The notes under the pieces are model-generated. The model was not told the DNA's origin. It saw nothing but the letters and a program-made list of their open reading frames with translations, and did no database searches. A program made the position numbers and the translations under genes. DNA of 64,000 nucleotides from Allostella sp. ATCC 35155 (lineage in GTDB: Bacteria > Pseudomonadota > Alphaproteobacteria > ATCC43930 > Allostellaceae): positions 124,001-188,000 of the forward strand of contig AP019701.1 in the NCBI GenBank assembly GCA_006738865.1, written 5' to 3'. Shown here in pieces: positions 1 to 7,481 of the stretch. The number at the start of each line of letters is the position of its first letter. Position 1 is the stretch's first letter.

Positions 1-804
1 GACGTCGCGCCATTCGGAGGAGGTCAGCGTGATCCCCACGGCCTCGACAATACCGAGCAGGAAGCCGCCGGCGATGGCGCCGGGGAAGCTGCCGAGGCCG
101 CCCAGCACGACGACCACGAACGCCTTGATGATGAGCGGCAGGCCCATCCAGGGATTGACCGCGAAGACCGGCGCCAGCAGTGCCGCGGCGACGGCGGCCA
201 GCGCCGCGCCGAGGGCGAAGGTCATGGTGTGGATGCGCGCGGCCGGCACGCCGACGACGGCGGCGGCCTCGGGATCCTGGGCGGTCGCACGCACCGCCCA
301 GCCGAAGCGGGTGTAGCGCAGCACATAGGCCATGACGCCCATCACCGCGACGGCGACGACGAAGATCAGCACGCGCTGCCACGGCAGCCGGAACTCGCCG
401 ACCTGCAGCAGCCCGTCGACGAAATAGGGCACCGACTGGAAGCGTTCGCCCCACAGGGCCAGCGCCAGGTTCTGCAGGAAGATCGAGACGCCGAGCGTCG
501 CCGCGATGGTACTGAAGGCCCAGCCTTCGCGCTTCAGCAGGACGTGGACGGTCAGGCGCTGGACGATGGCGGCGACGAGGGCGACGCCGGCGACCGCGAT
601 GATCACCGCCGGCACCGGATTCAGGCCCTGCTGGGCGAACAGGAAGAACACGAAGAACCCGCCCAGCATGTAGAACTCGCCATGCGCGAAGTTGAGGATG
701 CGCATGGTGCCGTAGATGAGGGCGAGGCCGGCCCCCATGATCGCGTACATGGATCCGAGGATGATCCCGTTGACGATCTGCTCCAGGAAGAGGGTGAGCG
801 TCAT
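1..804 (-). CDS. livH: Branched-chain amino acid ABC transporter permease LivH-like (partial at 3' end)
   Basis: Inner-membrane permease of a high-affinity branched-chain amino acid (or related amide/carboxylate) importer. About 268 codons are visible and the C-terminus lies beyond the left edge. The translation is strongly hydrophobic and starts MTLTLFLEQIVNGI, followed by GSMYAIMGAGLALIYGTMRI and LNFAHGEFYMLG, the hallmark N-terminal block of LivH permeases. A GGLGSFPGAIAGG loop, which in this family contacts the ATPase, lies near the visible end. It follows livF by 9 bp at the end of a livK-livG-livF-livH run. A LivM permease is expected downstream, outside the window. Substrate specificity cannot be read from the sequence. 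Confidence 0.93.
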   Translation of the reverse strand, partial: MTLTLFLEQIVNGIILGSMYAIMGAGLALIYGTMRILNFAHGEFYMLGGFFVFFLFAQQGLNPVPAVIIAVAGVALVAAIVQRLTVHVLLKREGWAFSTIAATLGVSIFLQNLALALWGERFQSVPYFVDGLLQVGEFRLPWQRVLIFVVAVAVMGVMAYVLRYTRFGWAVRATAQDPEAAAVVGVPAARIHTMTFALGAALAAVAAALLAPVFAVNPWMGLPLIIKAFVVVVLGGLGSFPGAIAGGFLLGIVEAVGITLTSSEWRDV

Positions 805-813
805 GGCGGGCCC

Positions 814-1518
814 TCAGGTACCGAGATAGACGCGCTTGACCATCTCGTGCTCGAGCATGGCGAGGCCCGAGCCTTCGAGGACGATGCGGCCGCTTTCCAG
901 CAGATAGCCGCGATGCGCGTTGGAAAAGGAGAGGTGGACGTTCTGCTCGTTGAAGAGCACGGCGATGCCCTCGCCGTTGATGCGCCGGATGATGTCGACG
1001 ATCTGGTCGACGATCCGGGGCGCGAGGCCGAGGAACGGCTCGTCCATCATCAGCAGGCGGGGTCCGGACATCAGGCCGCGGGCGATCGCCACCATCTGCT
1101 GCTCGCCGCCGCTCATCCGGCCGGCGAGCTGGCCGCGGCGCTCGCGCAGGATCGGGAACAGCGACTCGACCCATTCCAGCCGCTCCTTCTCGCGGCTGCG
1201 CACGGCCGGGTGGAAGGCGCCCATGCGGACGTTCTCCAGCACCGTCATCTGCGCGAAGAGGCGGCGCCGCTCGAGCACCAGCGAGACGCCGAGGCCGGCC
1301 ATGGCATGGGCCGGCTGGCCGGCGATCGGCCGGCCGTCGAGGGTGATGGTCCCGGCGGCGGAGCGCACGAGGCCGATGATGGCCTTGAGGATGGTGCTCT
1401 TGCCCGATCCGTTCGGACCCATCACCGCGACCACCTCGCCGGCGCCGACGGTGAGATTGATGTCCCACAGGACCTGGACGTCGCCGTACTTCACGTCGAG
1501 TCCGCGAACCTCAAGCAT
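814..1518 (-). CDS. livF: Branched-chain amino acid ABC transporter ATP-binding protein LivF
   Basis: Second ATPase subunit of the Liv-type importer, on the cytoplasmic face, powering uptake together with LivG. Visible motifs are Walker A GPNGSGKST, the Q-loop/LivF-like stretch VLERRRLFAQMTVLENV, signature SGGEQQ, Walker B LLMMDEPFLGLAP and a switch His region. Length is about 234 aa, normal for LivF. The chosen start is the ATG at 1518 (MLEVRGLDVKYG), because GGAGGG lies 8 nt upstream and it overlaps the livG stop by 8 bp. An in-frame ATG at 1536 would add 6 residues but sits upstream of that ribosome-binding site. The overlap implies translational coupling with livG. Confidence 0.95.
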   Translation of the reverse strand: MLEVRGLDVKYGDVQVLWDINLTVGAGEVVAVMGPNGSGKSTILKAIIGLVRSAAGTITLDGRPIAGQPAHAMAGLGVSLVLERRRLFAQMTVLENVRMGAFHPAVRSREKERLEWVESLFPILRERRGQLAGRMSGGEQQMVAIARGLMSGPRLLMMDEPFLGLAPRIVDQIVDIIRRINGEGIAVLFNEQNVHLSFSNAHRGYLLESGRIVLEGSGLAMLEHEMVKRVYLGT

Positions 1519-2260
1519 GGCCGGGCCCTCCGGCATGGGCCGCGCCGAGGTAGAGGCTGACCACGTCGGGGTGGTTCGCGATCTCGTCCGGCGAGCCCTC
1601 GGCCAGCTTCTCGCCGCGGTTCAGGAACATCATGCGGTCCGACAGCCGCATGATGACCCGCATGTTGTGCTCGACCAGGATCAGGGTGACACCGGTCTCG
1701 CGCAGCCGCGCGACGAGGTCGATGAGGCCGGGAATGCTCGCCTGGTCGACGCCGCCGGTCACCTCGTCCAGGAGCAGCAGGCGCGGGTTGGTCGCCATGG
1801 CGCGGGCCAGCTCCAGGCGCTTGCGCTGGCCGGTCGACAGTTCCTTGGCTAGCGCATGGCGCTTGGCGCCGAGGCCGACCATGTCGACGAACGGTCCCGC
1901 GGCCGCCCGCATCTCGGCCAGCGTGCGATGGCGCGCGATGCCGGCGGCCATCACGTTCTCCTCGACCGTCAGTTCGGCGAAGGGCTGGGTGATCTGGAAG
2001 GTGCGCGCGATGCCGAGCCGCGAGCGCCGGTCGGGCCGCAGTCCCGTCACGTCCCGCCCCTCGAAGCGGATGCGGCCGCTGGTCGGGTGCAGCGCGCCCG
2101 CGATCAGATTGAACAGCGTCGTCTTGCCGGCGCCGTTCGGGCCGAGCAATCCGAACACTTCGCCGCGGCGCACGCGGAAGCTGACGTCGTTGACCGCGAC
2201 CAGCCCGCCGAAGCGGATGCCGAGCCCTTCGACCGCCAGGATGTCCTCGCCTGTCGTCAT
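1511..2260 (-). CDS. livG: Branched-chain amino acid ABC transporter ATP-binding protein LivG
   Basis: First ATPase of the Liv-type importer, 249 aa, the usual LivG length. It shows Walker A GPNGAGKTTLFN, the LivG-typical TFQITQPFAELTVEENV block after the Q-loop, signature STGQRKRLE, and Walker B LLLLDEVTGGVD. In most ABC ATPases the Walker B is followed by EP; here EV is seen, with the catalytic Glu retained. The C-terminal LYLGAAHAG stretch is the LivG tail. It lies between the substrate-binding-protein gene and livF; its start is separated from the binding-protein gene by 79 bp containing a hairpin. Confidence 0.95.
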   Translation of the reverse strand: MTTGEDILAVEGLGIRFGGLVAVNDVSFRVRRGEVFGLLGPNGAGKTTLFNLIAGALHPTSGRIRFEGRDVTGLRPDRRSRLGIARTFQITQPFAELTVEENVMAAGIARHRTLAEMRAAAGPFVDMVGLGAKRHALAKELSTGQRKRLELARAMATNPRLLLLDEVTGGVDQASIPGLIDLVARLRETGVTLILVEHNMRVIMRLSDRMMFLNRGEKLAEGSPDEIANHPDVVSLYLGAAHAGGPGHA

Positions 2261-2288
2261 GATCCCGTCGATGCGAGCAAGAAGAAGG

Positions 2289-2324
2289 CCATCCCCCGCG
2301 GCAGCGCAGGCCCGCGGGGGATGG
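2289..2324 (-). terminator. Hairpin between binding-protein gene and livG (partial terminator or RNA stabiliser)
   Basis: Perfect 13-bp inverted repeat, CCATCCCCCGCGG (2289-2301) against CCGCGGGGGATGG (2312-2324), with a 10-nt loop. On the minus strand it is followed by a pyrimidine-rich CCTTCTTCTT stretch rather than a pure T run. The position right after the binding-protein stop suggests partial termination or 3'-end protection, giving more binding protein than ATPase and permease. The function is inferred. Confidence 0.7.
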
Positions 2325-2339
2325 GGTTCCGAAACGCCC

Positions 2340-3566
2340 TTACTGGGGCTTGTATTCGCTGGTCGCGACCGAGGCCGGCCAGATCGCCCGCTGCGTCCCG
2401 TTCTGGATCTGCGCCGCGGGGACCGCGAAATAGTCCGCGCCGACCTTGGGCGAATGGTTGTCGAGGTTGAAGACCCAGCGCCCGAGCGTGCACTTGAAAT
2501 CGGTCTTGGCGAAGGCCTCGTTCATCTTCTTCACGTCGGTCGACCCGGCGCGCTTGATGACGTCGAACAGGACCGCGCCGTTGCAGTAGCCGAAGGCGTG
2601 GTCGCCGGACGGCGCGATGCCGAGGAAGGGCTGCATCTTGTCCGACAGCGCCTTGTGCTCCTTGTTGTTCTCGGGGTCGAACAGCAGCGGCGAGTAGACG
2701 ATGTTCTCCGCCGCCGCGCCGGCGCCCGCGACGAACTCGCGCAGCGTCGGGTAGAAGATCGCGAAGTGGAAGGGCTTCACGCCCTGTTCCTTCATCTGCT
2801 TGGCGAGGGCCGCGCCGGCGTTCGGCGAGGTGAAGATGCTGATCAGCACGTCGGGCGGGCTGGCGCGGAGCTTGGAAAGCTGCGGGTAGAAGTCCGCATT
2901 GCCGATCGGCACCAGCTCCTGCCCGGTCATCTTCCAGCCGGCCGGCTCGAAGAGCTTGCGCATGAACTCGATGTTGGACTTCGAGTAGTCGGTTTCCTCG
3001 GCGATGAAGCCGAAGGTCTTGTTCGGTGCCTTGACCTTGCCGTCCTTGATCAGCCACTCGATGGTCTGGAAGGTCGTGTCGGCATAGGCGTCGCTGTTGA
3101 ACGAGAACTTCCAGTAGTTCCCGTATTTTTTCGGATCGGTGGCGATCTTCTTGGCGATCTCCTGGCTGACCGGCTGCCCGGTGAAGAAGATCTTGGGGAA
3201 GGCCGGCGCCAGCTCCATGATGGCCAGCGTCACATGGCTGTGGAACAGCTCGCCGACCAGGATGTCGACATTGTCGCGCGTCAGCAGCTTCTGCGCCGCG
3301 CTGACGCCGATCTCGGGCCGCGACTGCGAATCCTCGAAGATCAGTTCGACCTTCTTGGATTTCCCGTCGACCATGATGCCGCCGGCGTCGTTGACCTCCT
3401 TGGCCGCGAACTCCCACGACTTGCGCATGGCGACGCCGGAGGCGGCGGCGGGCCCCGAAAGCGGGCCGATGGCGCCGATCTTGACGGTATTCTGGGCGAG
3501 CGCCGGTTGCGCAACCCCGATGGACAGCACGGCCGCGGCGGCGGCGATGGACGCGATGAGACGCAT
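2340..3566 (-). CDS. ABC transporter substrate-binding protein (LivK-like, periplasmic)
   Basis: Periplasmic receptor delivering substrate to the LivHMGF importer. About 408 aa, starting MRLIASIAAAAAVLS with a Sec signal peptide cleaved after PALAQ. The mature part begins NTVKIGAIGPLSGPAAASG, the Peripla_BP_6 start typical of LivK/AmiC-type proteins. An ATG exists upstream at 3644, but residues between the two lack signal-peptide character, so 3566 is preferred. It is divergent from a GNAT gene. The ligand is unknown; this family also binds amides, urea and aromatic acids, so the livK symbol is not assigned. Confidence 0.92.
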   Translation of the reverse strand: MRLIASIAAAAAVLSIGVAQPALAQNTVKIGAIGPLSGPAAASGVAMRKSWEFAAKEVNDAGGIMVDGKSKKVELIFEDSQSRPEIGVSAAQKLLTRDNVDILVGELFHSHVTLAIMELAPAFPKIFFTGQPVSQEIAKKIATDPKKYGNYWKFSFNSDAYADTTFQTIEWLIKDGKVKAPNKTFGFIAEETDYSKSNIEFMRKLFEPAGWKMTGQELVPIGNADFYPQLSKLRASPPDVLISIFTSPNAGAALAKQMKEQGVKPFHFAIFYPTLREFVAGAGAAAENIVYSPLLFDPENNKEHKALSDKMQPFLGIAPSGDHAFGYCNGAVLFDVIKRAGSTDVKKMNEAFAKTDFKCTLGRWVFNLDNHSPKVGADYFAVPAAQIQNGTQRAIWPASVATSEYKPQ

Positions 3567-3624
3567 GATGCGAACCCCCGATGCGAAGAATCCCTGCCCG
3601 ATTTGCGCACGAGGCGCGGTGCCG

Positions 3625-4134
3625 GTGCAAGGGTCGTGGCACATCCGCCGGCCGCGGCCGGGGGAATGGCGGGCGGTTTCGCGGCTGGTGCTGCGCTCGA
3701 AGGCGTTCTGGGGTTATTCGGAGCGGTTCATGGCGCATTTCGCGCCAGGGATGAGGGTTCCGCCACGCACCCTGGCCCGGGCGGACTGCCTCGTCGCCGC
3801 GCGGGGCCGCCGGCTGCTCGGCTACGGCGTCCGTCGCGGCGGGCGCCTCGACGACCTCTTCGTCGCGCCGGAAGCGATGGGGCGGGGCATCGGCCGGACC
3901 CTGCTCGACCGGCTGCGGCGGCACGCGCGTGCCGCCGGCCATGCCATGCTCGTCCTTGACGCGGACCCGTTCGCGGTCGGGTTCTATCGGCGCCAGGGCG
4001 CCCGCATCGTCGGATGGACGCCGTCGCCCTGGCCCGGCGATCCGTCGCGCCGGCTGCCGCGGATGCGCCTGCCGGTGCGACGGACCGTGCCGTGCAGGGG
4101 TGGCTACTCGGCGGCCTCGGCCAGCTGCGGATAG
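3625..4134 (+). CDS. GNAT family N-acetyltransferase
   Basis: Predicted acetyl-CoA-dependent N-acetyltransferase, about 169 aa; the acceptor substrate is unknown. The N-terminal stretch LRSKAFWGYSERFM matches the RSKAHWGY block that opens one common GNAT subgroup, so the frame is real well upstream of the first convenient ATG. The acetyl-CoA-binding motif is DDLFVAPEAMGRGIGRTLL, followed by VLDADPFAVGFYRRQGA. No ATG precedes the conserved N-terminus, so a GTG at 3625 (or 3619) is taken as the start with a weak GAGG upstream. The gene is divergent from the LivK-like gene, and its last 31 bp overlap the convergent Old Yellow Enzyme gene. Confidence 0.75.
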   Translation: MQGSWHIRRPRPGEWRAVSRLVLRSKAFWGYSERFMAHFAPGMRVPPRTLARADCLVAARGRRLLGYGVRRGGRLDDLFVAPEAMGRGIGRTLLDRLRRHARAAGHAMLVLDADPFAVGFYRRQGARIVGWTPSPWPGDPSRRLPRMRLPVRRTVPCRGGYSAASASCG

Positions 4135-5171
4135 TCGACGTAGCCGGCCGGACCCGGTGCATAGAAAGTCGCGGTGTCCCAGGCGCCGAGCGGGGCGCCC
4201 AGCGCGATGCGGCGCGGCAGGTCGGGGTTGGCGATGAAGAGCTTGCCGAAGGCGACGGCATCGGCTTCGCCGGCGGCGAGGACGGATTGCGCGCTGTCGG
4301 GCGTGAAGCCCTCGTTGGCGATGTAGACCCCGCCGAAGGCCGCCTTCAGCGCCGGGCCAAGGCGCGGCTCCTTCAGCGATTCGCGGGCGCAGAGGAAGGC
4401 GAGCTTCCGCCGGCCCAGTTCGCGGGCGACATGGCCGAAGGTCGCGGCCAGGTCGCTGTCGCCCATGTCGTGCGAATCGCCGCGCGGTGCCAGGTGCATC
4501 CCGACCCGTCCGGCGCCCCAGACGGCGACGACTGCGTCCGTCACCTCCAGCATCAGCCGGGCGCGGTTCTCGATGCTGCCGCCATAGGCGTCGGTGCGGC
4601 GGTTGGTTCCGTCCTGCAGGAACTGGTCGAGCAGGTAGCCGTTGGCGCCGTGGATTTCGACGCCGTCGAAGCCGGCGGCCAGGGCATTCTCGGCGCCGCG
4701 CCGGAAGGCCGCGACGATGCCGGGGATTTCCCCGGTCTCGAGCGCCCGCGGTGTGGGGTAGGGCCGCTGCGGGCGCAGCAGGCTGACATGGCCGCGCGCC
4801 GCGATCGCGCTCGGCGCGACGGGCGGGGCGCCGTCGAGATAGACGGGGTCGGAGATCCGCCCGACATGCCAGAGCTGCAGCAGGATGGTGCCGCCGGCGG
4901 CGTGGACGGCGTCGGTGATCCGCCGCCAGCCGGCGACCTGCGCGTCCGACCAGATGCCGGGCGTGCGCGGATACCCCACGCCCATCGGCGTCACCGAGGT
5001 CGCCTCGGTGAGGATCATGCCGGCCGAGGCGCGCTGGACGTAGTAGTCGCGCATCAGGTCGTTCGGTATGCGGCCCGGTTCGTCGGCGCGCGTGCGGGTG
5101 AGCGGCGCCATGATGACGCGGTTGGCGAGGCGAAGGTCGCCGACCGTGATCGGTTCGAGGAGATGCGGCAT
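4104..5171 (-). CDS. Alkene reductase, Old Yellow Enzyme family (NemA-like)
   Basis: FMN-dependent NAD(P)H oxidoreductase of 355 aa that reduces activated C=C bonds or nitro groups. The TIM-barrel sequence starts MPHLLEPITVGDLRLANRV and contains MAPLTRTRA (flavin contact), LQLWHVGRIS, the substrate-binding pair in VEIHGANGYLLDQF, and DAYGGSIENR, all diagnostic of the family. The C-terminus carries VAFGKLFIANPDLPRR, the phosphate-binding region. The ATG at 5171 sits directly before the conserved N-terminus; the reading frame stays open upstream, but that part has no family similarity. Its 3' end overlaps the convergent GNAT gene. Confidence 0.93.
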   Translation of the reverse strand: MPHLLEPITVGDLRLANRVIMAPLTRTRADEPGRIPNDLMRDYYVQRASAGMILTEATSVTPMGVGYPRTPGIWSDAQVAGWRRITDAVHAAGGTILLQLWHVGRISDPVYLDGAPPVAPSAIAARGHVSLLRPQRPYPTPRALETGEIPGIVAAFRRGAENALAAGFDGVEIHGANGYLLDQFLQDGTNRRTDAYGGSIENRARLMLEVTDAVVAVWGAGRVGMHLAPRGDSHDMGDSDLAATFGHVARELGRRKLAFLCARESLKEPRLGPALKAAFGGVYIANEGFTPDSAQSVLAAGEADAVAFGKLFIANPDLPRRIALGAPLGAWDTATFYAPGPAGYVDYPQLAEAAE

Positions 5172-5293
5172 GGATGGACCCTGCGGGATGAAAGGCTCGC
5201 AAGGGGAACTGGGATCGCTGCTGCACCGCAGCAAGCGTGGCCGGCGCGCATGGCTGCCATGCACGGATCGGTCGTCACGGCCCTCTCGGCCGG

Positions 5294-6115
5294 TCAGCCC
5301 GGGATCGGCCGCTGGCGGATGGTGCAGGCGGCCGGCCCGCCGAAGATGCGGGCGAGGGCCGCCCCGGCGCGCCCGATCTCCTGGTCGAACCGCCAGGGCG
5401 GGTTGACGATGACGAGGCCGCCGCCGGCCAGCCGCAGCCCGTCCGGCGGATGGCGCAGGAACTCCGCCTGCAGGCAGTCGCCGATCCCGGCGGCATGCAG
5501 GTGGTGCAGGATCGTGCGGGCGATGCCGTCGGCCTTGACCGGGTACCAGGCCGCAAAGATGCCGGTTGCCCATTTGCCGAGGCCGGCGACCAGCGCGCGG
5601 CCGACCCGGTCGGCCTCCTGGCGGCTCTCGTAGGGCGGGTCGACCAGGACCAGGCCGCGGCGCTCGGGCGGCGGCACCAGCGCCGGCAGCGCCTCGTAGC
5701 CGTCGCGATGGTGGACGGCGACGCGCGCGTCGCCACGGAAATTGCCGCGCAGGGCGGCGGCGTCCTCCGGGTGGAGTTCGCAGACGGCGAGGCGGTCGCC
5801 GTCGCGCAACATCCCGGCCGTGATCGCCGGCGAGCCCGGATAGCGGCCGCGGTCGACGAACGGCCGGATGCGGTCGAGATAGGGGGCGAGGTCCGGCTCG
5901 GGCGCTGCCGCCAGCACCCGGCCGATCCCGTCCGCCGCCTCGCCGGTCCGTTCCGCCTCGGGCGCGGCGAGGTCGTAGAGGCCGGTCCCGCCGTGGGTGT
6001 CGAGCACGAAGAACGGCTTCGCCTTGCGCCGCAGATGCTCCAGCAGCAGGACCAGCGCCGCGTGCTTGAAGACGTCGATATGGTTGCCGGCGTGGAAGGC
6101 GTGGCGATAGTTCAT
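5294..6115 (-). CDS. rlmJ: 23S rRNA (adenine(2030)-N6)-methyltransferase RlmJ
   Basis: SAM-dependent enzyme that methylates N6 of A2030 in 23S rRNA. 273 aa, normal for RlmJ. The start MNYRHAFHAGNHIDVFKH is the family signature; FVLDTHGGTGLYDL is the SAM-binding motif I, and LVLVDPPYESRQEADRV is the DPPY catalytic motif of N6-adenine methyltransferases. It ends with IVNPPWRFD, also conserved. The start at 6115 is fixed by the N-terminal signature. The next gene on the same strand starts further upstream and ends 19 bp before this one. Confidence 0.95.
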   Translation of the reverse strand: MNYRHAFHAGNHIDVFKHAALVLLLEHLRRKAKPFFVLDTHGGTGLYDLAAPEAERTGEAADGIGRVLAAAPEPDLAPYLDRIRPFVDRGRYPGSPAITAGMLRDGDRLAVCELHPEDAAALRGNFRGDARVAVHHRDGYEALPALVPPPERRGLVLVDPPYESRQEADRVGRALVAGLGKWATGIFAAWYPVKADGIARTILHHLHAAGIGDCLQAEFLRHPPDGLRLAGGGLVIVNPPWRFDQEIGRAGAALARIFGGPAACTIRQRPIPG

Positions 6116-6134
6116 CGGCGGCGGTCGATCGGGG

Positions 6135-6956
6135 TCAGTCGATGCGGCTGGCGTCCCCGTCGAACTCGACCACGCAGGTCGGGCCGCCATGGAACAGCAG
6201 GGCGACCGGGTGCTCGGGCGGCGCGTTCTCCATCAGGTCGTCGGCCCAGGCCTCGGCATCGTCCTCCGGATGGTAGCCGACGAGGTCGGCCGCATGGGTC
6301 CACCAGGTCGCGCGGCTGTTGGCCGAGACGCCGTAGAGCGTGATGTAGTGGAAGTCGGGCGCCTCCACCGCACAGCCGACCAGACGCACCATGTCGCCGG
6401 GGGAGATCCAGGTCATGAGCTGGCGCCGGTCGCGCGGCCGCTCCTGGAACGAGCCGATGCGCAGGCTCGCCACCTGCATCCCGTGCTTGTCGGCATAGAG
6501 TCGGCCGACGGCCTCGCCGAAGACCTTGGTGACGCCATAGCGGCTGTCCGGCCGCGGCACGTCGTGCTCGTCCAGCGGACGGGCGCGGCGATGGAAGCCG
6601 ACGGCATGGTTGGAGCTGGCGAAGATCACCCGGCGGACGCCGGCGCGCCTGGCCGCCTCGAAGAGGTTGTAGGTGCCGGAGATGTTGGCGGGCAGCAGCC
6701 GGTCCCAATCGTCCTCGTCCGGCACCGCCGCGAGATGCACGATGACGTCGATGCCGGCGACCGCACGCTCGACCGCCGCCATGTCGGCGACGTCGCAGGT
6801 CACCAGCTCCTCGCCGGTGCCGGCCTCGTCCTGCTGGGCGATGTCGGCCAGCCGCAGCAGGGCATAGCGCCCGGCCAGCCCGTCGCGCAGCGTGCGGCCG
6901 ATGCGGCCGGCCGCGCCGGTGATCAGGACCCGGAGGGTGGAATTGGGATGGGGCAT
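6135..6956 (-). CDS. NAD-dependent epimerase/dehydratase family, uronate-dehydrogenase-like
   Basis: Extended short-chain dehydrogenase of 273 aa. It shows the NAD-binding TGAAGRIGRTL at the N-terminus, DVADMAAVERA and VIVHLAAVPDE, the active-site region FASSNHAVGFHRR, and YGVTK with the catalytic Tyr and Lys. The GVSANSRATWWTHAADLVGY block near the C-terminus resembles bacterial uronate dehydrogenases (galacturonate/glucuronate to aldarolactone), which share SSNH and the WW block. The exact substrate is inferred. The start at 6956 was chosen over an ATG at 6995 because the Rossmann strand begins a few residues after it. Confidence 0.85.
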   Translation of the reverse strand: MPHPNSTLRVLITGAAGRIGRTLRDGLAGRYALLRLADIAQQDEAGTGEELVTCDVADMAAVERAVAGIDVIVHLAAVPDEDDWDRLLPANISGTYNLFEAARRAGVRRVIFASSNHAVGFHRRARPLDEHDVPRPDSRYGVTKVFGEAVGRLYADKHGMQVASLRIGSFQERPRDRRQLMTWISPGDMVRLVGCAVEAPDFHYITLYGVSANSRATWWTHAADLVGYHPEDDAEAWADDLMENAPPEHPVALLFHGGPTCVVEFDGDASRID

Positions 6957-7044
6957 CGCGCGATGATCCGTGCGGCTGTCTCGAAGGCGGGCCACACTAT
7001 GCGATAGTCCGTCCCCCGGCTAGGAAGCCCGAACGGAAGAGCCC

Positions 7045-7470
7045 ATGACGGACGAAGCGATCCAGCGCGGCATCGACAATCTGATGCAGACCTTCGGGCG
7101 GGTGCCCGACACGTTCCGGGTGATGCTCGAGCACGCGCCCGAAGCCTTTGCGGGCTACACCACCATGCGCAGCTTCGCCATGCGCGACCGCCACGAGGGG
7201 GCCGCGCTCGACCTCAAGACGAAGGAGTTCATCTTCGTCCTGCTCGACGTCGCCGGCGGCAACCTGGTCGGGGCCAAGAGCCACCTCACTCAGGCGATGA
7301 AGCTGGGCCTGACCATTCCGGAACTGGTCGAAGGGCTGGTCCAGGTGATGATGGCGAACGGCATCACCGCCTGGAACCTGGTCGGCCGCCCGGTCCTGGA
7401 GCACGGGCTGGAGATCGAGGCCGCCGCCAAGGCGCCGGCCGCGCCGCCGCGTGAGCGCGGCGACGATTAG
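7045..7470 (+). CDS. Carboxymuconolactone decarboxylase (CMD/AhpD-like) family protein
   Basis: 141-aa protein with the CMD fold: FRVMLEHAPEAFAGYTTMRSF, LKTKEFIFVLLDVAG and ITAWNLVGRPVLEHGL. The AhpD CxxC pair is absent; the equivalent position reads LDVAGGNLVGAKSH, keeping the His but with no cysteines, so peroxidase or disulfide-reductase activity is unlikely. The actual reaction is unknown. It starts at 7045 after AACGGAAGAG, 88 bp from the divergent uronate-dehydrogenase-like gene, which might share a promoter region. Confidence 0.8.
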   Translation: MTDEAIQRGIDNLMQTFGRVPDTFRVMLEHAPEAFAGYTTMRSFAMRDRHEGAALDLKTKEFIFVLLDVAGGNLVGAKSHLTQAMKLGLTIPELVEGLVQVMMANGITAWNLVGRPVLEHGLEIEAAAKAPAAPPRERGDD

Positions 7471-7481
7471 GCGGCCGCGCT
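7454..7481. terminator. Convergent-junction hairpin
   Basis: An 8-bp inverted repeat AGCGCGGC (7454-7461) / GCCGCGCT (7474-7481) with a 12-nt loop. The loop holds the TAG stop of the CMD gene, and the right arm includes most of the stop of the convergent methyltransferase gene. There is no T tract. Its role as a bidirectional terminator is inferred. Confidence 0.4.

Noticed and set aside
3139-3624. Upstream extension of the GNAT reading frame to an ATG at 3139
   Set aside because: That part overlaps the LivK-like gene on the other strand and has no GNAT similarity; the conserved region begins after about 3640.
229-3959. Long open frames on the + strand opposite the liv genes (443 and 775 codons)
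   Set aside because: They are antisense shadows produced by high G+C third positions; their translations are rich in Arg/Asp/His/Ala without domain motifs, while the minus-strand frames encode recognised Liv proteins.
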